In this document: piece after piece, positions 1 through 5,530 of the stretch | Numbering within the stretch: the first letter of the stretch is position 1 | Layout of the letters: each line of letters starts with the position of its first letter | Assembly (NCBI GenBank): GCA_002496635.1 | Contig: DAKQ01000163.1 | Coordinates: 1-5,530 of the forward strand | Direction: 5' to 3' | Source: Euryarchaeota archaeon UBA82 | GTDB taxonomy: Archaea; Thermoplasmatota; Poseidoniia; Poseidoniales; Poseidoniaceae | DNA: 5,530 bases | Notes under the pieces: generated by a model | The model's database searches: none | Seen by the model: the letters and a program-made list of their open reading frames with translations, nothing else | What the model was told of the DNA's origin: nothing | Made by a program: the position numbers and the translations under genes

Positions 1-275
1 ACTTTGGAACCAATCAACGATGGAAAGCCTTCGTTCAAGAATACATGAGAGTTGTCCGAAGGCATCAGGAATCTGCAAAACATCTTTTCGAATATTTAGA
101 TTCAAAATCTAGATTGCAACCACAACTTATGTGCGAAGCCTATGACGCTATCTTCCATGAGATTGTACGACGATCAGGAGATGTATTCAGCAGCAGACCA
201 AAACTGTCCAAATGGAGGAAACTTCGATTGGCTGCAAAACTATCCCTCCGCAGAATTCGAGCAAAATGGTCTTGA
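1..275 (+). CDS. 3' end of an unrecognised protein, cut by the left edge
   Basis: The frame is open from the first complete codon (position 3) to a TGA at 273-275, giving 91 visible codons including the stop. The internal ATG at 45 is probably not the start, because the frame continues upstream without a stop and reads FGTNQRWKAFVQEY just before it. The visible part looks like a soluble, mainly helical domain (residues around HLFEYLDSKSR and YDAIFHEIVRRSGD). It ends in a strongly basic tail rich in Lys, Arg and Trp (KLSKWRKLRLAAKLSLRR). I see no membrane segment, cysteine cluster or catalytic motif, and I do not recognise the family. The basic tail could contact nucleic acid or membrane phospholipid, but nothing visible decides this. 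The gene converges on the minus-strand 228-residue gene with a 39-base gap. An overlapping minus-strand reading frame exists here, but the plus frame is preferred because it runs uninterrupted to the edge and has a protein-like composition. Confidence 0.6.
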   Translation, partial: FGTNQRWKAFVQEYMRVVRRHQESAKHLFEYLDSKSRLQPQLMCEAYDAIFHEIVRRSGDVFSSRPKLSKWRKLRLAAKLSLRRIRAKWS

Positions 276-289
276 TGCAACAGCATAGG
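276..289 (+). repeat. Left copy of a 14-base direct repeat
   Basis: TGCAACAGCATAGG starts immediately after the TGA of the left-edge gene and recurs exactly, in the same orientation, at 2427-2440. With the preceding A it can form a short hairpin (ATGC, loop AACA, GCAT) at 275-286. The two copies bracket the minus-strand gene pair at 315-2335. The copies are real sequence; their meaning is uncertain. Confidence 0.6.
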
Positions 290-314
290 GCACTCCAGTG
301 AGTTGAAGTAGCGG

Positions 315-1001
315 CTAATTAATTGCTGTTGGTTTGAATGTGGTGATTGAAACCGTGATGTTGATTTCTTCCTCGTTATCACTTGTAAACGGTAATGCGT
401 TTGTTTCAACACTTACCTCAAGTGACAGTTGACCAAGCCCTTGCCCAGCCACGACCCAAGGTTCGAGAACTTGGATCTCATTGTATCCTGTCATGTTTTT
501 GTCGCTGCCATCGTATCCATCATATGCTCTGAGATAAAGGTCAATGGCCGAGCCATCTGTTGATGAACCAGATTTGGTATTGTTTTCATCATCCCACTTG
601 GCTACCAACTCATTTTGCACGAGGGTTGCAAAAACTGAATCGATCGGGTCGGCAGGAATACCAGATGTTTCGCCATAGGTAAGTTGTATCGAAAAGCCCC
701 CGATGTAGTAACCCTCAGTCAAGAGAGATTCCTCAATCATGAAATTCACAATGCCGGTATCTCCATCGCCAATGATGACAGAATCAGAGAGGGTTACAAT
801 CTCTTCTTCAAAGGAGATAGTCCACTCTAAGTCTCCATCGAGGATGATTCGAACTTTGTCATTATTTGAGACGAGATCTAATGTATTGATTCCTAAAAAG
901 ACAAGGAAAAAAACGACAAGGCCAGCGGTTATCTTATTGGCGGTTGAATCATCTAGTAATTCTCCTAGACCACTCATGTCTAAGGAGTTTTTATCCTGCA
1001 T
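315..1001 (-). CDS. Single-pass membrane-anchored protein with an outward-facing domain, unknown function
   Basis: This 228-residue protein has a short acidic N-terminal tail (1-22), one hydrophobic segment at about 24-44 (ITAGLVVFFLVFLGINTLDL), and a polar, acidic domain (about 46-228) with a beta-rich alternating pattern. The topology is most likely N-inside with the C-terminal domain outside. That domain has no cysteines and carries three N-X-S/T sequons (N140, N169, N214), which fits an exported archaeal glycoprotein. The start at 1001 is preferred over the in-frame ATG at 977 (Met9): it follows the upstream stop by only 2 bases and has a G-run (GGGGGT) seven bases upstream, whereas Met9 has no Shine-Dalgarno-like sequence. 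The stop is TAG at 315-317. It is the second gene of a unit with the 443-residue multi-pass protein and is probably translationally coupled to it, so the two may act together. I do not recognise the family. It could be an accessory subunit of the multi-pass partner. Confidence 0.8.
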   Translation of the reverse strand: MQDKNSLDMSGLGELLDDSTANKITAGLVVFFLVFLGINTLDLVSNNDKVRIILDGDLEWTISFEEEIVTLSDSVIIGDGDTGIVNFMIEESLLTEGYYIGGFSIQLTYGETSGIPADPIDSVFATLVQNELVAKWDDENNTKSGSSTDGSAIDLYLRAYDGYDGSDKNMTGYNEIQVLEPWVVAGQGLGQLSLEVSVETNALPFTSDNEEEINITVSITTFKPTAIN

Positions 1002-1003
1002 GT

Positions 1004-2335
1004 TTAGACCCCCGTATTTGCAAATATGACTGCTAAAACGATGATGTATACGACCAAGAGGCTCATCAAAAGCGACGTGTTTTTCAACATCTGGTCGTTA
1101 AATCCATCACCTTGGATTGAATCAATGTCTGAACTGTTGGCTGTGCCAATGAAATTCTCTGTGATTTTTTCCTCCCATCCAATGAAAAAGACGATGCCAA
1201 TGGCGAGAAGTGTACCTGAAATCATTTGTGGGATGGGAATCAGTGACTGAATTAGTTCTATGATGCTCGACGAGATAATTAAGAGAATCAACAAAATCAT
1301 AATCCGGATGAGGTTCCTATTTTTCTCAGACGATGTGTCAATAATTTGGAACTGAACCATGAGATAGACTAAGAGAAGAGGTTTGAGAAGGTAGATCAAT
1401 ACACCTGAGGTCAAGTAATTGACAAGTTCAAAAATACTGCTTTCAGTGTCGCAATTTCCTTCAATACAACTGTAGTATGCATCAAGAAGTAATTTGTCCT
1501 GGATCCAATTGGCAAATCCTAGGAAGAAGACAATGAATACAATGAGTGAAATAGGCGACAGCCCACGCTTTGATGTTCGAAATGCTTCTCCTGCTAAGAG
1601 AGCACATGCCGTGATAGCACCAATACTCCAACCGAGGTTGACTGCGGCGAGCCAAAGTGCTGAAGGGGGTGTTTCAAGTTGAGTCAGTACACTAACGAAC
1701 CATTCGTTGTTAAGAAAACTGAATGCTGAAAGCCACCAGATCATCTGCCAACCCAACCATATGAGGAGTAGAACTGCACTTGCTTTTGACTCGGAGCGGT
1801 ATTTCTCTTCTCCTGTTTTATGTTCGAGAATAATTCCACGGATGTATGTGTGAATCCAGAAGAGGCCAACTGCAACCCAAATCCACAGTTGGAAGACAGC
1901 ATACTCAAAACCTCCAAGGAAAATTAATGGCGGAATCAGAATACAATAAAGCGTAATCATAAGAATGATGAATGAATTCCAAGAAACACCAGTACCCATG
2001 TCTTTAGGGATGTGCAAGGCCATGACAAGCATAATGATGTTAAGCGCAGCATTTGTCCCAAATTGAATCAAAACGAGAGTGTCTCTCTTTGTTACGCCAT
2101 TTAGCGAAACGAGGCCGAAATCAATCGCAGTTGGGGAGACAAATGAATAATATTGATCCAAGAGAGTCTCTGCAAAATTGTAGAACGAAAGAAGGATGAA
2201 CGTCCAGCCAATCAACAATGCTGAAAAGCGTTTGTGTGAATTTTGATTATCACCGCGATTTGACATGATGATGGTGATAATGCCCAATATCAAGTTCGTA
2301 ATGGCAGCAACTGGAGCGAGTGATTCCTGTGCCAT
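1004..2335 (-). CDS. Multi-pass membrane protein with about 12 predicted segments, unknown function
   Basis: This 443-residue protein is almost entirely hydrophobic helices. Likely segments are at 5-24, 38-57, 87-108, 119-141, 145-169, 186-208, 226-248, 260-279, 304-327, 343-365, 371-387 and 421-440. The positive-inside rule gives a consistent topology: loops 25-37 (RGD..SHKR), 166-185, 249-259 (RTSKRG) and 328-342 are inside. The loops at 58-86, 209-225 and 280-303 are outside. The last of these carries a Cys pair (C290, C295 in CIEGNC) that could form an external disulfide. The inner loop at 388-420 is acidic. Several Trp-rich helices (191-201, 150-160) and Pro in helices 4 and 9 suggest a transporter, channel or sensor, but no known signature is visible, so no function is assigned. 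It is the first gene of its unit. The ATG has a TATA element at -29 to -24 and no Shine-Dalgarno sequence, which fits a leaderless message. The stop TAA (1004-1006) lies 2 bases before the next gene's ATG. Confidence 0.82.
   Translation of the reverse strand: MAQESLAPVAAITNLILGIITIIMSNRGDNQNSHKRFSALLIGWTFILLSFYNFAETLLDQYYSFVSPTAIDFGLVSLNGVTKRDTLVLIQFGTNAALNIIMLVMALHIPKDMGTGVSWNSFIILMITLYCILIPPLIFLGGFEYAVFQLWIWVAVGLFWIHTYIRGIILEHKTGEEKYRSESKASAVLLLIWLGWQMIWWLSAFSFLNNEWFVSVLTQLETPPSALWLAAVNLGWSIGAITACALLAGEAFRTSKRGLSPISLIVFIVFFLGFANWIQDKLLLDAYYSCIEGNCDTESSIFELVNYLTSGVLIYLLKPLLLVYLMVQFQIIDTSSEKNRNLIRIMILLILLIISSSIIELIQSLIPIPQMISGTLLAIGIVFFIGWEEKITENFIGTANSSDIDSIQGDGFNDQMLKNTSLLMSLLVVYIIVLAVIFANTGV
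1008..1013 (-). promoter_or_regulatory. Shine-Dalgarno-like site for the 228-residue gene
   Basis: On the minus strand the sequence reads GGGGGT followed by seven bases (TCTAAAC) and the ATG at 1001. GGGGGU can pair with the CCUCCA core of an archaeal 16S rRNA 3' end with one G-U pair. The site lies inside the last codons of the 443-residue gene, so ribosomes finishing that gene are well placed to restart. It supports Met1 over Met9 as the start. Confidence 0.5.
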
Positions 2336-2358
2336 TACTATCGGGTGTCTGTCTAATC

Positions 2359-2364
2359 ATATAA
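2359..2364 (-). promoter_or_regulatory. TATA element of the minus-strand two-gene unit
   Basis: The minus strand reads TTATAT at -29 to -24 relative to the ATG at 2335, preceded by a purine-rich ACGAA that could serve as a BRE. Archaeal TATA boxes are centred about 26-27 bases before the transcription start. The start site is therefore predicted at or within a base or two of the ATG, giving a leaderless transcript. No Shine-Dalgarno-like motif lies between the element and the ATG, which agrees with this. Confidence 0.55.
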
Positions 2365-2395
2365 TTCGTTCACACGTCTTTGAAAAAACATACGG

Positions 2396-2401
2396 TTTAT
2401 T
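2396..2401 (+). promoter_or_regulatory. Possible TATA element for the glycosyltransferase gene
   Basis: TTTATT, preceded by an A-rich run at 2382-2390, is the best TATA-like element on the plus strand in the 148-base divergent spacer. It would place the transcription start near 2425 and give a leader of about 59 bases. No better match lies at leaderless spacing before the ATG at 2484. The match is partial, so this is tentative. Confidence 0.35.
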
Positions 2402-2422
2402 CAACGAATCTCAACAAAACAC

Positions 2423-2440
2423 CCTGTGCAACAGCATAGG
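2423..2440 (+). other. Possible stem-loop at the 5' end of the glycosyltransferase mRNA
   Basis: CCTGTGC (2423-2429) can pair with GCATAGG (2434-2440) around an AACA loop: seven pairs including one G-U. The G-U pair would become an A-C mismatch in the opposite transcript, so the structure favours the plus strand. Its start coincides with the transcription start predicted from the TTTATT element. The right copy of the 14-base direct repeat (2427-2440) forms most of it. Structure and role are unproven. Confidence 0.3.
2427..2440 (+). repeat. Right copy of the 14-base direct repeat
   Basis: TGCAACAGCATAGG is identical to 276-289 and in the same orientation. It lies in the divergent spacer, 43 bases before the glycosyltransferase ATG. 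Together the copies enclose the minus-strand gene pair and its TATA element. Beyond the 14 bases the copies diverge, although both are followed by a loosely similar GCA..TCCA-type stretch. Confidence 0.6.
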
Positions 2441-2483
2441 ACGCATCCAATGGATTCAAACCCTAACGGCCTCTCGCCCGTTC

Positions 2484-3260
2484 ATGGTTGAGGTTCTACC
2501 CGTTTCTGTTACGGTTCTCCTACCGACTCGGAATGAAGAAGAAGCATTGGGCGCTACGGTTGATGCAATCCCTAGAGGATGGTGTGAGTCGCTTGAAATC
2601 ATGATTGTCGATGGCTCGTCTACGGATCGTACAAGAGAAATTGCACTTGAAAAAGACGTACGTGTTCACTTGGAACCTCGAAAAGGATATGGTAGAGCAT
2701 ATCGAACTGGATTTGCAGTTGCCTCAAATGACATCATCGTCACAATGGATGCAGATTGTACCTATCCTGCCGAACTCATTCCTGAACTCGTCAAGAAACT
2801 CATTGATGATGATTTGAAGTTCATCACTTGTGACCGATTGAGCATGGCAGAATCAGGGTCAATGTCTGGCCTACATGGATTCGGAAACTGGGTTCTTTCA
2901 TTCACTGCTCGAGTATTGTTTGGTTATGGCATCAAAGATTCTCAATCAGGAATGTGGGTTTTCCGCAAGGATATTTTCGAGAATGAAAAGATGCGCCCAA
3001 CAAACGATGGAATGCCTCTTTCTGAAGAAGTCAAAATCCTTGCGCGAAAGCACCTTGGAAAGAAGAAGGCAATCGAGATCTCTGTTCCATATCGAGAACG
3101 TGTTGGAGATGCTGAAATCCACACATGGGGAGATGGTTGGAAGAACCTACGTTTCCTCTATGCTAAGCGAATCGGACTCGCTCGTAAGAAAACAGAATGG
3201 GGTCCATTGGCAGAAAATCCAGACAGTCTTAATGGCGATTTGCCAGAACAAAAAGACTGA
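2484..3260 (+). CDS. Family 2 glycosyltransferase, dolichol-phosphate sugar synthase-like
   Basis: This 258-residue protein has a typical GT-A fold family 2 layout. The nucleotide-sugar-binding first strand is LLPTRNEEEAL (12-22). The second motif is IVDGSSTDRT (41-50, Asp43), followed by GYGRAYRTG (68-76), as in the GKG.A.R.G segment of dolichol-phosphate mannose/glucose synthases. The DAD metal site is at 89-91, DSQSGMWVF at 152-160 matches the D..SG segment, and VPYRERVG at 201-208 matches the conserved Y.R region. Enzymes of this type transfer a sugar from a nucleotide donor to dolichol phosphate on the cytoplasmic face for protein or surface glycosylation. There is no C-terminal membrane segment, so it is probably soluble or peripheral. 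The exact sugar cannot be told. The ATG at 2484 is chosen because the fold begins nine residues later. The frame is open to 2265, but that stretch overlaps the divergent gene and encodes nothing family-like. No Shine-Dalgarno site is evident. The TGA at 3258-3260 abuts the stop codon of the convergent gene. Confidence 0.9.
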   Translation: MVEVLPVSVTVLLPTRNEEEALGATVDAIPRGWCESLEIMIVDGSSTDRTREIALEKDVRVHLEPRKGYGRAYRTGFAVASNDIIVTMDADCTYPAELIPELVKKLIDDDLKFITCDRLSMAESGSMSGLHGFGNWVLSFTARVLFGYGIKDSQSGMWVFRKDIFENEKMRPTNDGMPLSEEVKILARKHLGKKKAIEISVPYRERVGDAEIHTWGDGWKNLRFLYAKRIGLARKKTEWGPLAENPDSLNGDLPEQKD

Positions 3261-4289
3261 TCATTCCTCTTCAAAGAGTTTCAATGGAGCCAAGTTTGAA
3301 TCGATGGCCACTCGTTGATACAACATTAACAAGAAAGGAATTGTAACCCACAAAGCCACCCACAGGTATACGGTCACCTCTAAAAATTGAGGAGTGATTG
3401 TGCTAACTTCTCCCTTTACTCCGATGTAAGATTCTGCATCAATTGTTCCAGGAGTAGGAGGTTCTGCTTCAACTGCACTTCTGTTAGAGGGGCGCACCAT
3501 GCCAATATCGTACCCCCCGCCTTCAAACTCCAAGACAAATCCATCGATACCAAAGGAGGTGCCCGTTTCAAATTCTGAATGCGCCAAGAACCCTTCAGAA
3601 TTATCATTTTCAGCATACAATTCAGGATCACCAGCTGCAGTTGAAAACCATGATATTGGCAGGAGTATCATAATCATAACAAAAATTGTCAAGACCATTG
3701 TCATGGAAGTAAATGAAAGCAAGCGACGAGACAGGGTGATCCAAAATCCACTATGCTGCTTCCAAAAATCAAGGAGAATTAGAACCAAAAGAACGGCAGA
3801 TACCAGCATTGAGCCATAGATTAAACGATGTGTATTGGATTTAATTTCTTCAGGGGTTGGGGATGAAAAAGTTTCATTCCAATCCTCTTCATAGGATTCC
3901 TGATTCTGTAATGCAGCTCTTGAATCTCGCTCGCTTTGCCAATGATTCAAACGCAGAGGACCGAACAATTCGACAGAGATATCATCCTGATCTTCTTTCA
4001 TGTCAATCGTTACATTGACCGCTACACCTTCAAGGGAAAGGGGTCCTTCCTCCACTGATGCTGATAGCTTCCCAACAAACCAAGATTCATCTTCGAGCGA
4101 GGCATTCAACCCTTGAAGAACACCCAATTGTACTGCAAGGACAATACAGGCGATAATGCGCCATCGAACAATACGACGAGGTGCTTCCGACAATGGCTCG
4201 GATGGAGTTGGACTCACATGCAATCGCGGCTCTCGAGCACGCAACTTGTTTGGATGAATCCGCCCTAAGTGGTATCCATCTTGGCTCAT
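3261..4289 (-). CDS. Four-pass membrane protein with two outward-facing domains, unknown function
   Basis: This 342-residue protein starts with a basic, Pro-containing cytoplasmic tail (1-42, ending APRRIVRWR). Membrane segments follow at about 43-60, 156-174, 193-215 and 305-325. Basic residues before the first segment and in the 175-192 loop (KQHS..SRR) put both termini inside, leaving two exported domains, 61-155 and 216-304. All four well-placed sequons (N62, N92, N138, N269) fall in these domains. There are no cysteines in the exported domains. The second domain is Gly/Glu-rich (FEGGGYDIG at 255-263) and then Pro-rich. I do not recognise the family. The ATG overlaps the stop of the upstream surface-protein gene (ATGA, 4286-4289), and AAGGA lies six bases before it, so translation is likely coupled and the two products may form a complex. 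The stop at 3261-3263 touches the convergent glycosyltransferase stop. Confidence 0.82.
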   Translation of the reverse strand: MSQDGYHLGRIHPNKLRAREPRLHVSPTPSEPLSEAPRRIVRWRIIACIVLAVQLGVLQGLNASLEDESWFVGKLSASVEEGPLSLEGVAVNVTIDMKEDQDDISVELFGPLRLNHWQSERDSRAALQNQESYEEDWNETFSSPTPEEIKSNTHRLIYGSMLVSAVLLVLILLDFWKQHSGFWITLSRRLLSFTSMTMVLTIFVMIMILLPISWFSTAAGDPELYAENDNSEGFLAHSEFETGTSFGIDGFVLEFEGGGYDIGMVRPSNRSAVEAEPPTPGTIDAESYIGVKGEVSTITPQFLEVTVYLWVALWVTIPFLLMLYQRVAIDSNLAPLKLFEEE

Positions 4290-5530
4290 TCTTCGTCCTT
4301 AGAACGGATTGTTACAAACATTCCTGCAAGAGCAATCATCGAGACTGTCATTAGAGGCGAAACGAACGGTAGCAAGCTATCTACTTCCTCTTGTGTGGTG
4401 TTGGTTTCTTCATCTGTGCTTCCCTCAGAGTCAACTGGGTCCTCAGGCAGTGTCTCAGGATCGATGCCTTCGTTGACTGCTTCAACTTCATCAGTATTGT
4501 GTGTTGTAAGATCAACTAAGTCTGCTAATTCAGTTTGGTCTTCAATGACTTCTGCTTCTTCTTGGGCTGCAAGACCTGTGAAGTAAGTAATTGAAACGCC
4601 ACGTGTTGGTGTGCCGTATGCATTGCTTTGTGGACCGATGAGCGTGTACCATTGCGTGCCGCCAGGGGAGGCAACAACTTGGAATCCAACGAATCTGTCG
4701 TCTTCTGTATCAAACAGTGCGTAAGCCATACCATCTTCGTATGCGATATCGAAATCATCTTCAAAGTTTGAAAGGCGATTCTCAAGATTTTCTCCGAAGA
4801 TTTCCAATGCATTCTCAAGCGTCGATTCTCCAATCGCTTCAACAATTGTTATCACTTTATCACTTGGCTCCATATCTCTTGAAACTGAATCACATTCTTG
4901 GCTTTCAGAAACCATAACGTCGTCGCTTAGGCGAGTGACTTCTATATCAATACAATATTCGCCAGGTCCATTGATTGAAGCCATTTCATAGCCGTATGCA
5001 TAATCGTTATCTGTTACTGCGATTGACCCAGCGTCTGAAGTTGTGCCTTCATCATTTGTAACTGTCCAAGATACTTCATAATCCTCATTGTAATCAAGAC
5101 CACGGACTTCATAATCGAACTCCATTTCATCTTCTGAAGAGTCCATCATATTAATGTAAATATCATACTGTGGGCCCATAGTTTCATCCTCGCCGTTTGG
5201 ACAATCTTCCCATCCATCGTTAACACTCCATGGGCCGATCTCCCATGAGTTTCCGTCATCGTCAGTACACCAGAATTCTTCATCGGAGTTATCTCCACAG
5301 TCGTCATACCCATCTTGCATGTAATCTTCTGAGATTTCATTCAAATTTGCGCAGGTAAAGTAGCTCTCATCTTCATCATCGCCACCTCCGATGTCATCTG
5401 CAATGTCTCCGAATATTTCTTCGAAATTTTCATTGCCCATGAGTGCATCAACGATTGTTGGGTAATCTCCACTACCAACAACAGAGTTTGCCCACATCAT
5501 AGCCCACATTGCAGGGAATGCAAGTGGTGT
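4286..5530 (-). CDS. Secreted, C-terminally anchored surface protein with LDLa-like repeats, N-terminus cut by the right edge
   Basis: Numbering here is from the Met at 5509, but the frame stays open to the window edge. It reads hydrophobic TPLAFPAMWAMMWA across that Met, so this is probably the end of a signal peptide and the true start lies outside. An acidic stretch at 35-48 (DIADD..DDEDE) is followed by two LDL-receptor class A-like repeats. The first is at about 50-77 (C53, C71; QDGYDDCGDNSDE) and the second at 79-109 (C81, C103; VNDGWEDCPNGEDE). These keep the acidic calcium-cage pattern but only two of the six usual cysteines each. Residues 114-206 look like a beta-sandwich (Ig/PKD-like) domain with C186 and C206. 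A mixed domain of unknown type (215-315) follows, then a Ser/Thr/Glu/Asp-rich linker (316-377, sequon N370). A hydrophobic anchor at about 379-401 ends in the charged tail RSKDEE. A role in adhesion or calcium-dependent binding at the cell surface is inferred. The gene is coupled to the 342-residue gene by an ATGA overlap. Confidence 0.82.
   Translation of the reverse strand, partial: TPLAFPAMWAMMWANSVVGSGDYPTIVDALMGNENFEEIFGDIADDIGGGDDEDESYFTCANLNEISEDYMQDGYDDCGDNSDEEFWCTDDDGNSWEIGPWSVNDGWEDCPNGEDETMGPQYDIYINMMDSSEDEMEFDYEVRGLDYNEDYEVSWTVTNDEGTTSDAGSIAVTDNDYAYGYEMASINGPGEYCIDIEVTRLSDDVMVSESQECDSVSRDMEPSDKVITIVEAIGESTLENALEIFGENLENRLSNFEDDFDIAYEDGMAYALFDTEDDRFVGFQVVASPGGTQWYTLIGPQSNAYGTPTRGVSITYFTGLAAQEEAEVIEDQTELADLVDLTTHNTDEVEAVNEGIDPETLPEDPVDSEGSTDEETNTTQEEVDSLLPFVSPLMTVSMIALAGMFVTIRSKDEE
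4296..4300 (-). promoter_or_regulatory. Shine-Dalgarno-like site for the 342-residue gene
   Basis: AAGGA on the minus strand lies six bases before the ATG at 4289, within the last codons of the upstream surface-protein gene. Together with the ATGA stop-start overlap, it supports this start and coupled translation. Confidence 0.45.

Noticed and set aside
140..412. Minus-strand 90-codon reading frame
   Set aside because: It overlaps both the left-edge plus-strand gene and the end of the 228-residue gene, and has a low-complexity, non-protein-like composition.
975..977. Alternative start of the 228-residue protein at Met9
   Set aside because: No ribosome site precedes it, whereas the ATG at 1001 has a G-run at good spacing and sits 2 bases after the upstream stop.
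739..1029. Plus-strand 96-codon reading frame
   Set aside because: It lies antisense to the 228-residue gene and has a biased Ser/Lys/Thr composition typical of a shadow frame.
2265..2483. N-terminal extension of the glycosyltransferase frame up to an ATG at 2265
   Set aside because: It overlaps the start and promoter of the divergent 443-residue gene, and its translation has no family resemblance. The fold starts just after the ATG at 2484.
3267..3278. CTCT/AGAG inverted repeat after the glycosyltransferase stop as a terminator
   Set aside because: It has only four base pairs, no following T-run, and lies in the coding end of the convergent gene (LFEEE codons).
4525..4845. Minus-strand 106-codon reading frame
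   Set aside because: It is out of frame inside the LDLa-like surface-protein gene, which continues unbroken through it with domain-like sequence.
5507..5509. ATG at 5509 as the true start of the surface-protein gene
   Set aside because: The frame continues to the window edge through hydrophobic signal-peptide-like codons, so an upstream start outside the window is more likely.

Overview
The window looks like chromosomal DNA from an archaeon, most likely a marine Group II / Poseidoniales-type euryarchaeon. This placement is inferred from four things: a dolichol-phosphate-type family 2 glycosyltransferase, an archaeal TATA element at exactly leaderless spacing, strongly acidic surface proteins with a C-terminal membrane anchor and short charged tail, and LDL-receptor class A-like modules. 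No rRNA, tRNA, transposase, integrase or CRISPR array was seen. Coding density is very high, and the largest non-coding gap is 148 bases.

Layout from left to right. (1) Positions 1-275, plus strand: the 3' end of an unrecognised gene with a basic C-terminus. (2) Positions 315-2335, minus strand: a two-gene unit. A 443-residue protein with about 12 membrane segments is followed, 2 bases after its stop codon, by a 228-residue single-pass protein with an outward-facing domain. (3) Positions 2336-2483: a divergent promoter region with a TATA element 24-29 bases before the minus-strand ATG and a weaker TATA-like element for the plus strand. (4) Positions 2484-3260, plus strand: a 258-residue GT-A fold family 2 glycosyltransferase resembling dolichol-phosphate sugar synthases. 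(5) Positions 3261-5530, minus strand: a second two-gene unit. A secreted, membrane-anchored protein with two reduced LDLa-like repeats is cut by the right edge. Its stop codon overlaps the ATG of a 342-residue four-pass membrane protein (ATGA overlap). The stop codons of this unit and of the glycosyltransferase touch with no base between them.

The shared theme is the cell surface. Four of the five fully or mostly visible proteins are membrane or secreted proteins of unknown function. Their N-glycosylation sequons fall mainly in segments predicted to face outward. The glycosyltransferase between them could supply a lipid-linked sugar for such glycosylation, but that link is inference. The most unusual DNA-level signal is a 14-base perfect direct repeat (276-289 and 2427-2440) that brackets the first minus-strand unit together with its promoter, as if that unit were a cassette inserted between two plus-strand genes.
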